The position numbers and the translations under genes were made by a program. This document shows positions 9,414-21,474 of a DNA stretch of 64,000 nucleotides, one piece after another (position 1 is the first letter of the stretch; each line of letters starts with the position of its first letter). Location: assembly GCF_945957345.1 (NCBI RefSeq), contig NZ_CAMFKW010000006.1:99101-163100 (forward strand), written 5' to 3'. Below the pieces are notes generated by a model. The model worked only from the letters and a program-made list of their open reading frames with translations. It did not search any database and had not been told where the DNA came from. The stretch is from an uncultured Allobosea sp. Its GTDB lineage: Bacteria > Pseudomonadota > Alphaproteobacteria > Rhizobiales > Beijerinckiaceae.

Positions 9414-10232
9414 CTAGTGCCCGGGCAGGACGATCATGGTGGGCTTGGCGGGCAGCGTCGCCTTGCTCAGCGTGATCGTCGGCTGCTCGCGGCGTTCGAC
9501 CGGCCACAGGTCCTGCGTGCGGGCGAGGAAGCGGGAGAGCGTGCCGCCGCCGAAGAAATGCATGGGGATCATCACCCGCGCCTGGATCGATTTCAGGACA
9601 TCCAGCATGCCGGACTGGTCGAGCGTATAGCTGCCATCGACCGGGAAGAGCACGATATCGACTCGGCCGAGCGCGCGCAGATGGCCAGGCTCCAGCGGAT
9701 GATGCAGATGGCCGAGATGGGCGATGCAGAGCTCGCCGATCTCGAAGACGAAGATCGAGTTGCCGTCATAGTCGGTGCCGCCGTCATAGGTGCGGATGTT
9801 CGTCGGCACGTTGCGGACGCGGACATCGCCGAGCGTGAGGTCATGATGGGCTGCGCCCTTGCCCTCCGGGTCCCAGCCGCGCAGCACCTGTTTGATCGCG
9901 GTATCGGGATGGTTGGAATAATGCGTTGAATGCGCCTTGTTCATCGTGACGATGTCGGGCGTCAAAGGCGGGCGGACATAGTCGTTGTAGTCGGTCGCGA
10001 TCTTCACGCCGCCCGGCGTCTCGATCAGGAAGGTGGCGTGGCCGACGAAGGTCAGGCGGACCTCGTCCTTGGCGAGCTGCACCCGATGGATCGGCAGGTC
10101 CAGGCTCGCCATCTCCGGCCGGCAGCCGGGCTCGTTCGACTGGGCGCGGGCGGGCAGGGCGAACGTGAACAGCAGTGCCGGGAAAGCCAGGAGATGCAGG
10201 GCGATCGCAAACAGGCCGATGGGCTTACGCAT
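9414..10232 (-). CDS. Secreted metallo-beta-lactamase-fold hydrolase
   Basis: VRLTFVGHATFLIETPGGVKIATDYNDY, HSTHYSNHPDT, LGHLHHPLEPGHL; signal peptide MRKPIGLFAIALHLLAFPALLF. Confidence 0.88.
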   Translation of the reverse strand: MRKPIGLFAIALHLLAFPALLFTFALPARAQSNEPGCRPEMASLDLPIHRVQLAKDEVRLTFVGHATFLIETPGGVKIATDYNDYVRPPLTPDIVTMNKAHSTHYSNHPDTAIKQVLRGWDPEGKGAAHHDLTLGDVRVRNVPTNIRTYDGGTDYDGNSIFVFEIGELCIAHLGHLHHPLEPGHLRALGRVDIVLFPVDGSYTLDQSGMLDVLKSIQARVMIPMHFFGGGTLSRFLARTQDLWPVERREQPTITLSKATLPAKPTMIVLPGH

Positions 10233-10410
10233 GGCGCTCTCCGGCTTGATTTTCAACTCACCGAGCTTCAGGCAAAAGCCGGGCCGGGAAAAGCGCCGAT
10301 GCCACTGTTGGCGATTTCGTGAGCGGCGGCGCTGCGCCTTCGTTCCCTTCCTCGAAAAGCCACAGAGCGTGGCCAGCTTGCCGTTTCCTTTCCATCCCGC
10401 CGGCTGCGCC

Positions 10411-11391
10411 ATGACCTTCTCGACCTTCTCCCGTCGCGGCGTTCTGGCCCTGGGACCGTCGCTCGCGATCGGGAGGGCCGGCCACGCCGTTGCGCAAGCG
10501 GCGGATGGGTCCTTGCCGCTGCCGGCCTATATCGAGGCCGTCCGGCCGGTCGCGCTCCTGGCCTTGCGCGAGGGGCGGGCGATCGCCGGTCATGGCGACC
10601 CGGCGCGAAAGGTCCCCGTCGCTTCCGTCCGCAAGAGCCTGCTGGGAGCGCTCTACGGCAGCGCGGTCGGGGAAGGGCAGATCAGGCTCGATGCGACCTT
10701 GGCCGAGCTCGGCATCGACGATCTTCCGCCCGTTCTCTCGGTCGAGGAAAAGCGGGCCACGGTCGCCGATCTGCTGAAGGCCCGCTCGGGCGTCTACCAT
10801 GTCGCCGGCTACGAGACTGCCGAGCAGCGCCGGACGCGGCCGGCGCGCGGCAGCCATCCGCCCGGCAGCTTCTGGTTCTACAACAACTGGGATTTCAACG
10901 CGCTCGGCACGATCTACCGGCAACGGACCGGCGAGGACATCTTCGAGAGCTTCGCCCGCCGCATCGCGCAACCGATCGGCATGCAGGACTTCACTGTGCG
11001 CGACGGCCATTACGTCGAGGACGGTCACTCGCGCCATGCCGCCTATGTCTTCAGCCTGACGACGAGGGACATGCTGCGCTTCGGCGAAATGGTTCTGGCC
11101 GGCGGCGCATGGCAGGGGCAGCGGATCGTTCCCGAGCGGTGGCTCGCGGATTCGCTTTCCGCCCATTCGCAGACATCGCGGGGCGATCTCGGCTACGGCT
11201 ATCTCTGGTGGGTGCTCGATCCCGCGACATTCGGGCCAGGCGCCGGATTCGCCTCAGGCTATGGCGGGCAATTCATCGCCGTCGTGCCGCGGCACAAGCT
11301 CGTCCTGGCGCAGACGACGGCGCGGCGACCGGAAGGCGGCGGCGCAACGCGACGCATGGTTCAGTTGCTGAAGGGGCTGATTGCGGCCTGA
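10411..11391 (+). CDS. Serine hydrolase (beta-lactamase family class C-like), Tat-type signal
   Basis: SRRGVLALGPSLAIG; ASVRKSLLGALYG (SxxK), FWFYNNWDFNALGTIY (YxN-like), GYGYLWWV, GYGGQFIAVVP. Confidence 0.88.
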   Translation: MTFSTFSRRGVLALGPSLAIGRAGHAVAQAADGSLPLPAYIEAVRPVALLALREGRAIAGHGDPARKVPVASVRKSLLGALYGSAVGEGQIRLDATLAELGIDDLPPVLSVEEKRATVADLLKARSGVYHVAGYETAEQRRTRPARGSHPPGSFWFYNNWDFNALGTIYRQRTGEDIFESFARRIAQPIGMQDFTVRDGHYVEDGHSRHAAYVFSLTTRDMLRFGEMVLAGGAWQGQRIVPERWLADSLSAHSQTSRGDLGYGYLWWVLDPATFGPGAGFASGYGGQFIAVVPRHKLVLAQTTARRPEGGGATRRMVQLLKGLIAA

Positions 11392-11494
11392 CTGCACAGC
11401 GGCAAGGTTGCGGGCTCTGGCCGGGCTCGCTACATAGCGGCCAGATTTCCCGACATCCGTCGCCAAGCGTTCTAAAGCGGAGCCCGCTCGCCCC

Positions 11495-13147
<1,653 letters not shown>

Positions 13148-13166
13148 GTGCTTGATATCTGACTCG

Positions 13167-13206
13167 AAAAGCCCCGCGGTACCGCAAGGTCCGCGGGGCT
13201 TTTTTA
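13167..13206 (+). terminator. Rho-independent terminator after ettA
   Basis: aaaaGCCCCGCGG-taccgcaaggt-CCGCGGGGCttttttaa: GC stem plus T tract. Confidence 0.88.
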
Positions 13207-13315
13207 ATGCAATACTTTAGGAAGGATGCCGGTGCTGCTGTGCCCGACTTGCGGGCGTAGAAGGGGCGACCTAAGGCTTCCGGTCTCCGCCGCGTCACAA
13301 AGACCGCCCGAACCC

Positions 13316-14230
13316 ATGAGTCAGCCGGCCTCGCTCCCCCGCCCTGATCCGTCGCTCGGGAGCTATGCGACGATGCTGCTCCTCGCCTTGCTCTGGGGCG
13401 TATCGATCCCGATCACCAAGCTCGGCCTCATCACGCTGCCGCCGCTGACGCTGACGGCGTTGCGCTTCATCATCGCCGTGCCCCTGATGTTTATTCTCGT
13501 CGTCGGCAAGCAGCGCCTGCCCCGGCGGGAGCTGCCGCGGCTGGCGGCGCTGGGCATTCTCGGTATCGGCATCGGGCAGGTCGCGCAGACCTTCGGCGTC
13601 GCCGGCACCTCGGCCTCGGTCGGCACGATCATTTCCGCGACGATCCCGATCTTCGTCGTGATCTTCGCGGCCTTGCGGCTCAGGCAATCCGTGTCGCGGC
13701 TTCAGGCGCTCGGGCTCGTCGCCGCCTTCGCAGGTATCGCGGTCGTGGCATCCGGGCGGGGCGATGCGGCTTCCGCGGTGACGCAGACCACGCTCGCCGG
13801 CGCGATGCTGGTGCTGCTCTCGGCCGTGACCATCGCGTTCTACTATGTCTGGAGCGTCGAACTGTCCGAGCGCTGGGGCACCGCCACTGTCGCGGCCTGG
13901 AGCACGCTGTTCGGCTTCATCGCGCTGCTGCCCTGGGCGGCTTGGGAGATGTCGCATGTGCCGTTCGCGGTGACGGCGACGGGGCTGGGCGCCGCGATCT
14001 ATCTCGGCGTTGTCGTGACCGTGGCGGGGCTGTTCATGTGGCTTGCCATCCTGCGCACGGTCCCGGCCCGGATCGCGGCTGCCATCCAGTATCTCCAGCC
14101 GGTCGTCGGCGTTGCGGCCGCGGCTGTGATGTTCGGCGACGATCTCGGATTGATGTTCGTGACCGGGGTCGGCCTCGTGCTCGGTGGGCTTGCGCTCACC
14201 GTGGCGAACCGGCGTGGCGAGAGCGCCTGA
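13316..14230 (+). CDS. EamA/DMT family transporter
   Basis: Ten hydrophobic segments; LLALLWGVSIPITKLGL..., AAIQYLQPVVGVAAAAVMFGDDLGLMFVTGVGLVLGGLAL. Confidence 0.9.
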   Translation: MSQPASLPRPDPSLGSYATMLLLALLWGVSIPITKLGLITLPPLTLTALRFIIAVPLMFILVVGKQRLPRRELPRLAALGILGIGIGQVAQTFGVAGTSASVGTIISATIPIFVVIFAALRLRQSVSRLQALGLVAAFAGIAVVASGRGDAASAVTQTTLAGAMLVLLSAVTIAFYYVWSVELSERWGTATVAAWSTLFGFIALLPWAAWEMSHVPFAVTATGLGAAIYLGVVVTVAGLFMWLAILRTVPARIAAAIQYLQPVVGVAAAAVMFGDDLGLMFVTGVGLVLGGLALTVANRRGESA

Positions 14231-14274
14231 CGCCAGCGGTGGACAGCCGCGCCGCCGCGGCTTCAACTGGCGGC

Positions 14275-14913
14275 ATGCTGACGCTTGACCATCTCACCGT
14301 GATCGCCCCGACGCTTGCGGAAGGCGTCGCGCATGTCCGCGACTGCCTCGACCTCGACGTGCCCTTCGGCCAGCGGCACGGCTATATGGGGACCCATAAT
14401 CACCTGCTGCAACTTGGCGACGCGGTCTATCTGGAGATCATCGCGCTTGATCCTGCCGGGGCGCATCCCAGCCGGGCGCGCTGGTTCGGTCTCGACGATC
14501 GGAAGCAGGTCCGAAGGGATTGGGATGCCGGCCGTCGTTTGCGCGGCTGGGTTGCTCGCACCGACTGCATCGATGCAGTCCTCAATGGCAGGGAGGCGAT
14601 CTTCGGGCGGAAGGTCGCGCTGCCGACGGGTACACCCGCCTTCGATTTTGCCATCCCCGACGACGGTTCGCTGCCTTGGGGAGGGGCAGCTCCCTCGATC
14701 ATCGACCGGCGCGGCAAGGCGCGTTCGATGGCGGCGATCGCCGATCTCGGCGCCCGCTTGCGTGGGTTTTCGCTGGAGCATCCGGAGGGCGAGGCGATCT
14801 CCGCGCTTTTGCAAACGTTGGGCGCAGAGCGAGCACCTCTCGTCACCCAGGGGTCCGAGTTGCGCTATCGCGCGCAGATCGACACGCCAGAGGGCCTCAA
14901 AGAGCTTTTCTGA
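14275..14913 (+). CDS. VOC / glyoxalase-like domain protein
   Basis: MLTLDHLTVIAPTLAEGVAHVRDCLDLDVPFGQRHGYMGTHNHLLQLGDAVYLEIIALDP. Confidence 0.85.
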   Translation: MLTLDHLTVIAPTLAEGVAHVRDCLDLDVPFGQRHGYMGTHNHLLQLGDAVYLEIIALDPAGAHPSRARWFGLDDRKQVRRDWDAGRRLRGWVARTDCIDAVLNGREAIFGRKVALPTGTPAFDFAIPDDGSLPWGGAAPSIIDRRGKARSMAAIADLGARLRGFSLEHPEGEAISALLQTLGAERAPLVTQGSELRYRAQIDTPEGLKELF

Positions 14914-15234
14914 GGTGAGAGCGGTACCATGGTAGGCGGCCATCGCGGCGTTTCGATATCGGCGCGCGGGGGCTGCGACGCTGTGACATGCCCCGCGCTT
15001 CAGCGGGCCATCAGCGTTTTTCCCTGCGGAATCAGCGTAATTTAGTCGGAGCTACGAGTGGCAAGCGGGGCCGCCATGCGGTTCTCGCCTGACGACTTAA
15101 GTTATGATTAAGGCAGCGGCTCCTAGGAGCAGAGTCGCATCCAAAGCAATTCTACGCCTTGGACCTGATAAATCCGATCTGGAACTGGTCAAGTTATTGA
15201 TCGTGTTCTTGCTACCATGACGTGAAGGTTGATT

Positions 15235-17022
15235 ATGACTAGCCAGTATATCCAGGGTATGGTGCAGGACGTGAAGAAGGGCGGCCTGTCGCGGCGCTCC
15301 TTCATCCAGAAGATGGCGGCGCTGGGGATCACCGCGCCGATCGCGACCCAGATCCTCTCCTGGAACGATGTCGCGATGGCCAATGCCACGCTCGAATACA
15401 AGCCGACCAAGGCCGGCGGCGGTGGCCCGCTGAAGATGCTGCTCTGGCAGGCTCCGACGCTGCTCAACCCGCATTTCGCCTCGGGCACCAAGGACCAGAT
15501 CGCCTCGCGCGTGTTCTACGAGCCGCTCGCCGGCTGGGACAAGGAGGGCAACCTGATCCCGCAGCTCGCGGCCGAAGTCCCCAGCAAGGCCAATGGCGGC
15601 CTGTCCGAGGACGGCACGACCGTTACCTGGAAGCTGAAGAAGGACGTGAAGTGGCATGACGGCAAGCCCTTCACGGCCGACGACGTCGTCTTCACCTGGG
15701 AATATGCCGCCGATCCGGCGACCGCCGCCTACACCACCGGCGCCTACAAGGACATCAAGGTCGAGAAGGTCGACGACCTCACCGTCAAGGTGATCTTTGC
15801 CAAGCCGACGCCGTTCTGGGCGGATCCCTTCGTCGGCGTCGCCGGCATGATCATCCCGAAGCACCATTTCGGTGACTACAAGGGCGCGAAGTCGCGCGAA
15901 GCCCCGGCCAACCTGAAGCCCGTCGGCACCGGTCCCTACAAGTTCGCCGATTTCAAGCCGGGCGACATCCTGCAGGGCACCCGCAACGAGGCCTACCACG
16001 TCGCCAACCGTCCGCATTTCGACACGTTCGAGATCAAGGGTGGCGGTGACGCGGTCTCGGCGGCGCGCGCCGTTCTCCAGACCGGCGAATATGACTATGC
16101 CTGGGATACGCTGGTCGAGGACGAAGTCCTCAAGCGCATGGAGATCGGCGGCCGCGGCAAGATCAGTGCCGCGCCGGCAGGCGATATCGAGTTCATCACC
16201 CTGAACACGACCGATCCGTGGACCGAGGTCGATGGCGAGCGTTCCAACGCCAAGACCAAGCACCCGACGCTCAGCGATCCGGCGGTGCGCCAGGCGATCA
16301 ACCTGCTGATCGACCGCGACTCGATCCAGAAGTTCATCTATGGCCGCGCCGGTGCCGCCACGGCGAGCTTCGTCAACGAGCCCAAGCAGTTCAAGTCGGA
16401 GAAGCTCAAGTACGAGTTCAGCATCGAGAAGGCGAACAAGATCCTCGACGATGCCGGCTGGAAGAAGGGTTCCGACGGCATCCGCGAGAAGGATGGCAAG
16501 AAGCTCAAATACGTCTTCCAGACCTCGATCAACGCACCGCGCCAGAAGGTGCAGGCCATCATCAAGCAGGCCTGCCAGCGTGCCGGTATCGATATCGAGT
16601 TGAAGTCGGTGACGGCTTCGGTGTTCTTCTCGTCGGACGTCGCGAACCCCGACACCTACACCAAGCTCTATACCGACATCGAGATGTACACGACGACGCA
16701 GCCGCAGCCCGATCCGGAGCGGTTCCTCAACCAGTTCACCTCCTGGGAAGTCGCCAGCAAGGAGAACAAGTGGCTGGGCCGCAACGTCTCGCGCTACACG
16801 GACCCGGCTGCCGATGAGGCCTACAAGGCCGCCCAGAAGGAGCTCGACCCGGCGAAGCGCGCCGCGCTGCTGATCAAGGTCAACGAGATCTTCTGCGAGG
16901 CCAACGTCATCCTGCCGATCCTGTCGCGCAAGAAGGTGGTCGCCGTGGCGAACAGCCTCTCGCATGACCATTCGGGCTGGGACGTCGACACCTGGAACCT
17001 CGCTTCCTGGTATCGCGCCTGA
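15235..17022 (+). CDS. Peptide ABC transporter substrate-binding protein (SBP family 5), Tat-type signal
   Basis: SRRSFIQKMAALGI; WKLKKDVKWHDGKPFTADDVVFTWEYAADP; VGTGPYKFADFKPGDILQGTRNEAYH. Confidence 0.93.
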   Translation: MTSQYIQGMVQDVKKGGLSRRSFIQKMAALGITAPIATQILSWNDVAMANATLEYKPTKAGGGGPLKMLLWQAPTLLNPHFASGTKDQIASRVFYEPLAGWDKEGNLIPQLAAEVPSKANGGLSEDGTTVTWKLKKDVKWHDGKPFTADDVVFTWEYAADPATAAYTTGAYKDIKVEKVDDLTVKVIFAKPTPFWADPFVGVAGMIIPKHHFGDYKGAKSREAPANLKPVGTGPYKFADFKPGDILQGTRNEAYHVANRPHFDTFEIKGGGDAVSAARAVLQTGEYDYAWDTLVEDEVLKRMEIGGRGKISAAPAGDIEFITLNTTDPWTEVDGERSNAKTKHPTLSDPAVRQAINLLIDRDSIQKFIYGRAGAATASFVNEPKQFKSEKLKYEFSIEKANKILDDAGWKKGSDGIREKDGKKLKYVFQTSINAPRQKVQAIIKQACQRAGIDIELKSVTASVFFSSDVANPDTYTKLYTDIEMYTTTQPQPDPERFLNQFTSWEVASKENKWLGRNVSRYTDPAADEAYKAAQKELDPAKRAALLIKVNEIFCEANVILPILSRKKVVAVANSLSHDHSGWDVDTWNLASWYRA

Positions 17023-17074
17023 TCTGGAAATCAGTCCCCTGCGGAGAGACATCTGCGTAGGGGGCGCCCAATAA

Positions 17075-17109
17075 GAAAGGCCCGGCGGACGTGCTCCGCC
17101 GGGCCTTTT
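17075..17109. terminator. Bidirectional-looking rho-independent terminator between SBP and lldD-like gene
   Basis: aaaGGCCCGGCGGA-cgtgc-TCCGCCGGGCCtttt. Confidence 0.88.
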
Positions 17110-17143
17110 CTATGGTCGTCGGCTGTCGGGCCGAGAAGCCGTG

Positions 17144-18313
17144 TCAGCTCGCCAGCCGCTTCATCGCGCCGGCACGGCCGCCGACGAGGATGCGCTCGTC
17201 GACTTGCATAATGTCGCGCAGGCCGCAGAGCGCCATGGTGGTGTCGAGCTCCTTGCGGATGATGTCGAGCGCGGCGGTGACGCCCTGCTCGCCCATGGCG
17301 CCGAGCCCGTAGAGGAAGGCGCGGCCGATAAAGGTGCCCTTGGCGCCGAGCGCGACCGCTTTCAGCACATCCTGGCCCGAGCGGATGCCGCCGTCGAACA
17401 GCACCTCGATGCGGTTGCCGACCTGCTCGACGATGCCGGGCAGGGCCTCGATCGAGGAGAGGGCCCCGTCAAGCTGGCGGCCGCCATGGTTCGAGACGAT
17501 CAGCGCGTCGGCGCCGCTCTTGGCCGCCATCTCGGCGTCCTCGGGGTCGAGGATGCCTTTCAGGATCAACTTGCCGCCCCATTGCTCCTTGATCCACTGC
17601 ACGTCGTCCCAGTTGAGCTGCGGGTCGAACTGGCTGGCGGTCCAGGAGGAGAGCGAGGACATGTCGGCGACGCCGGTGACATGGCCGACGATGTTGCCGA
17701 ACTGCCGGCGCGGCGTGTCCAGCATTTTCAGGCACCAGCGCGGCTTGAAGGCGAGGTTGATCAGGTTGGCGATGGTTGGCTTCGGCGGGGCGGAGAGGCC
17801 GTTGCGGATGTCCTTGTGGCGCTGGCCGAGGACCTGCAGGTCGAGCGTCAGCACCAGGGCCGAGCAGCCGGCGGCCTTGGCCCGCTGGATCAGGCGGGAG
17901 ATGAAGTCGCGATCCTTCATCACATAGAGCTGGAACCAGAAGGGTGCGCTGGTGTGGTTCGCGACATCCTCGATCGAGCAGATGCTCATGGTCGAGAGGG
18001 TGAAGGGCACGCCGGCCTTGGCGGCAGCCTTGGCGGCGAGGATCTCGCCATCGGCGTGCTGCATCCCGGTCATGCCGGTGGGCGCGATCGCGACGGGCAT
18101 CGCGACCGGCTGGCCGATCATCTCCGAGGCGAGCGAGCGGTTGGTCATGTCGACCGCGACGCGCTGGCGCAGCTTCACCTTGGCGAAGTCGGTCTCGTTG
18201 GCGCGGTAGGTGCCCTCGGTCCAGGCGCCGGAATCGGCATAGTCGTAGAACATGCGCGGCACCCGGCGCTTGGCCATGAGGCGCAGGTCTTCGATGGTCA
18301 GGGGCTGGGCCAT
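17144..18313 (-). CDS. Alpha-hydroxy-acid oxidizing protein (L-lactate dehydrogenase LldD-like)
   Basis: DLRLMAKRRVPRMFYDYADSGAWTE, LILKGILDPEDAEMAAKSGADALIVSNHGGRQLDGALSSIEALP, DGGIRSGQDVLKAVALGAKGTFIGRAFLYGLGAMGEQGV. Confidence 0.95.
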   Translation of the reverse strand: MAQPLTIEDLRLMAKRRVPRMFYDYADSGAWTEGTYRANETDFAKVKLRQRVAVDMTNRSLASEMIGQPVAMPVAIAPTGMTGMQHADGEILAAKAAAKAGVPFTLSTMSICSIEDVANHTSAPFWFQLYVMKDRDFISRLIQRAKAAGCSALVLTLDLQVLGQRHKDIRNGLSAPPKPTIANLINLAFKPRWCLKMLDTPRRQFGNIVGHVTGVADMSSLSSWTASQFDPQLNWDDVQWIKEQWGGKLILKGILDPEDAEMAAKSGADALIVSNHGGRQLDGALSSIEALPGIVEQVGNRIEVLFDGGIRSGQDVLKAVALGAKGTFIGRAFLYGLGAMGEQGVTAALDIIRKELDTTMALCGLRDIMQVDERILVGGRAGAMKRLAS

Positions 18314-18409
18314 GTGTCGTCTCGCCGTTGGCGTCCCGTCTTGTCCTTCCGGCTGACTCGCATGGATGGCGGGCCGCGCGCAACCATCCTACCGCACGGA
18401 AGGCCTGCG

Positions 18410-19033
18410 TCAGGAGATCGCCATGTAGCGGCCGGGCTTGTGGTTCATGCCGAGGATGGCGTTGAGCACGAGCGTTCCCAGCAGCGACAGCGCGACCTTG
18501 TCGGGCGGCAGCACGAAGAGCGCGGCGGCGAAGATCGCGGCGTCGATGCCGAGCTGGACCCAGCCGGCGCGCAGGCCGTGGCGCTCCTGCAGGTAGAGCG
18601 CGAGGATGTTGACGCCGCCGATCGCGGTGCGGTGACGCGCCAGCGCCAGCAGGCCGAGCCCCATCGCGACACCGCCTGCGATAGCGGCATAGAGCGGGGC
18701 CACGGCTTCGATGCGGAACCAGCCCGGGGTCGCCCAGACGAAGACGGAGACCAGCATCACGGCGGCAAAGGTCCGCAGCGTGAAGGGCAGGCCCATGCGC
18801 TGGAAAGCCAGCCAGTAGAACGGCAGGTTGATGACGAAGAAGAGCAGGCTGAAATCAGCTCCCGTGGCGAATTGCAGCAAGAGGGCGAGCCCGGCCGCGC
18901 CGCCGGTCAGCACCGTCGCCTTGGCGAAGAGGACGATGCCGAAGCTGATCATCAGCGTGCCCAGCGGCAAGGCGATGAGGTCCTCGTAGAAGCGGTGCTG
19001 CTGCGGCAGGGTGGAGGTAGCGGTCTGGGGCAT
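18410..19033 (-). CDS. YitT family membrane protein
   Basis: GTLMISFGIVLFAKATVLTGGAAGLALLLQ, GGVNILALYLQERHGLRAGWVQLGIDAAIF; multiple TM helices. Confidence 0.82.
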   Translation of the reverse strand: MPQTATSTLPQQHRFYEDLIALPLGTLMISFGIVLFAKATVLTGGAAGLALLLQFATGADFSLLFFVINLPFYWLAFQRMGLPFTLRTFAAVMLVSVFVWATPGWFRIEAVAPLYAAIAGGVAMGLGLLALARHRTAIGGVNILALYLQERHGLRAGWVQLGIDAAIFAAALFVLPPDKVALSLLGTLVLNAILGMNHKPGRYMAIS

Positions 19034-19489
19034 GGCGAGGCCTGTATCGGCTGGTGGCTTCCGGCGCCAGAGGGCCAGCAAGGATCGGGCCGGGTTGAGC
19101 CAGCCTCTGGAATGGGCTCGTCCGATACTCTTGGGCCAGAGCGAGGGCTTCGAGAAAGCTGCGATGCGGGGAAGGGTTTCGCCAAGGTGAGGCGCAGCGC
19201 AGACCGGGCTGCGGTCATCCCTTACAGTTGAGAATTTCTCGGCTCGGCAATCATGGCGGGCGGGACGCTACGTCGCCGGTCATGACGATTCCGGTGCCGA
19301 TCCGGCAGGCTCCCCGTTTCGTCGGCGCCAAAGCACGGATCGTGTTGACAAAATCTTGACAGACGGAAGGGCGCTTGCCCGTGCTTTCATCTCGACAAGG
19401 CTCGGTTTTCGGTCAATCCTTCCCTTGCCGGCATAGGAGCCATGCGCTCACTGCCGGTGAGTAACGCTTTGGCTTCGAGGAATGTGGCG

Positions 19490-19693
19490 ATGGCGACCGG
19501 AACCGTGAAGTGGTTCAACACTGAAAAGGGGTTCGGCTTCATTCAACCGGCAGAGGGCGGCAAGGATGTGTTCGTGCACATCACGGCCGTCAAGGAAGCC
19601 GGCATGATGACGCTGACGGAAGGACAGAAGGTGTCGTTCGAACTGAAGACCGAGCGCGGCAAGACGGCCGCGGGCGATCTGAAAGTGCTCTGA
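19490..19693 (+). CDS. CspA-family cold shock protein
   Basis: [67 protein letters not shown]. Confidence 0.96.
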   Translation: MATGTVKWFNTEKGFGFIQPAEGGKDVFVHITAVKEAGMMTLTEGQKVSFELKTERGKTAAGDLKVL

Positions 19694-20418
19694 GACCCTT
19701 TGTCATCGTGAGGTTCGCCTGCCACACGGGCGGGTTGCCGGCGGACGTGCGCTGAAAATGACGACCGGATCGGCGTTTCCCGCTGCCTGTCCGGCGATGC
19801 TGCCCTGTTGACCTGAATTGATGTGCCGAAAGCCCCGTCCAGGCTCGTGCCTGCGGGGTTCCGGCGTTTTGCACCCGAGGGATGCGCGGAGCCTGGCGGC
19901 GTTCGCAGTCGACGGCTGCGTGCCGATGTCGGTCGATGTCGATGGTGTCGAACAGCGACGACGTCGCGCTGCCCGGCTCCGCGCACGGGTATCTGGGGGT
20001 CTGCTTCGCTTGGACGCCCGGCGAGGGCGGAGGCCTGCCTGTTCGGCCTGTGCGAAGTCGGCACCTCCGCGCCTGACAAGCCCGCAACGGCCTGGGGCGC
20101 GAAACCCGCAATCCCCTCCGGCCCACGATGCCTCGCGAAGCCCCCCGGTCGGATGGGATGCGGGAAGAATAGGCACGGGTTGTAAGGGCGGGGATAAGTT
20201 TGGCAGGCGGCGCCGGCCGCTTTCCTCTTCGCCGCTTATTTCGAGCTCAACCGAGATGGCGGTTTGGGCGGGCGCCGATGAGAATGGTCGGGACGTCGGG
20301 TAGAAGTCCGTTATGCGTCGGAAGCAGACGCGAGCGCGGCAACCAGCGCTAGTGCTGAGACGGATTTGTATAGGTGGTGCTCAAGGGTGAGGAATTGATC
20401 CGCCTCGGACAGGAACGA

Positions 20419-21336
20419 CTATCGTCCCTTATCGAGGAAAGCCCGGACCATCGTCACGGTGGCCGCCGGGTTCTCTTCCATGATCCAGTGGCCGGAATCG
20501 GGGATGACGCCTTCGCTCACGTCGGTCGCTGCGGCCCGCATCACCGCCGCCATCGCGGTGCCGAACGACTTCTCGCCGCCGATCGCCAGGATCGGCATCG
20601 CGAGCTTGCCGCCGGCTGCCAGAAAGGCGCGGTTGTCGATCGCGTCCTGGTCGAAGGCGGCGAACTGGGCGAAGCCCGAATGCATCGCGCCGGGCAAGGC
20701 GTAGAGCTTGGCGTAGTGCTCGCGCGAAGCTTCGGTGAAGCGGGCCGGCGTCGCCGAGAACTCGTTCCAGAAGCGGTCGAGATAGATGCGCTCGCGCCCC
20801 GCGACCAGCCGCTCCATGTCCGGCCCGCCGAAGCGGAAATGCCAGAGCAGCGGGTTCTTCAGGATTTCCTCCCAGGGTCCGACGCCAGGCACCGGCGCGT
20901 CGATCAGGACGAAGCGGCCGACGCGCTGCGGCTGCTGTGCGGCGAAGGCGAAGCCGACCATGTTGCCGATATCGTGCGTCACCAGATCGGCCTGCTCGAT
21001 CTTGAGCGCGTCGAGAACGCCGGCGACGTCCCCGGCCTGCGTCTTCTTGTCGAAGCCTGAGGCCGGCTTGGACGACAGGCCGAGTCCGCGCAGATCCGGC
21101 ACCACCACCGTGTAGTTCTTCGCCAGATCGGCCGCCATCGGCGCCCACATGTCACCGGTTTCGCCGTAGCCGTGCAGCAGCACGACTGCCGGACCCCGGC
21201 CGCCGATCCGGACATGGATGGTGGCACCATTGGTAGCGATCTCCTGCGTCTTGAAGGAGGCCGGGAAGTCGGGGACCTGTGCGACCGCCGGGGCCACGAA
21301 GGCAAGCGCGCCGAGCGCCAAGGCAATTTTCAACAT
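20419..21336 (-). CDS. Secreted alpha/beta hydrolase (epoxide-hydrolase/dehalogenase-like)
   Basis: GRGPAVVLLHGYGETGDMW, VVVPDLRGLGLSSKP, DLVTHDIGNMVGFAFAAQQP, DSGHWIMEENP; N-terminal signal peptide. Confidence 0.92.
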   Translation of the reverse strand: MLKIALALGALAFVAPAVAQVPDFPASFKTQEIATNGATIHVRIGGRGPAVVLLHGYGETGDMWAPMAADLAKNYTVVVPDLRGLGLSSKPASGFDKKTQAGDVAGVLDALKIEQADLVTHDIGNMVGFAFAAQQPQRVGRFVLIDAPVPGVGPWEEILKNPLLWHFRFGGPDMERLVAGRERIYLDRFWNEFSATPARFTEASREHYAKLYALPGAMHSGFAQFAAFDQDAIDNRAFLAAGGKLAMPILAIGGEKSFGTAMAAVMRAAATDVSEGVIPDSGHWIMEENPAATVTMVRAFLDKGR

Positions 21337-21474
21337 GATGCATCTCCCGCCTGTCGGGAGGGCGGTCGACCATGACCGTCGCTGTCAGCCCCGTTGGCAT
21401 GACGCAACGTAGCATTCGCTTCTCGTTCGGATTAGCGTCGCATCGGCGAAATTCAGCTCCGGAAAAACCGAACG

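Noticed and set aside
15119-15132. GCTCCTAGGAGC palindrome upstream of the SBP gene
   Set aside because: A single short palindrome with no second copy and no associated regulator; likely chance.
15097-17052. 651-aa reverse-strand ORF antisense to the SBP gene
   Set aside because: Leu/Arg/Gly/Asp-rich shadow ORF with no domain motifs, while the plus-strand protein is clearly SBP family 5.
17141-19231. 696-aa plus-strand ORF covering the lldD-like and yitT regions
   Set aside because: Antisense to two well-supported reverse-strand genes; Gly/Arg/Asp/His-rich artefact.
19543-20303. Overlapping ORFs on both strands in the 19.7-20.4 kb gap after cspA
   Set aside because: No domain motifs, no convincing RBS and competing frames on both strands. 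Left as unexplained intergenic DNA; possible unannotated RNA or decayed sequence cannot be excluded.
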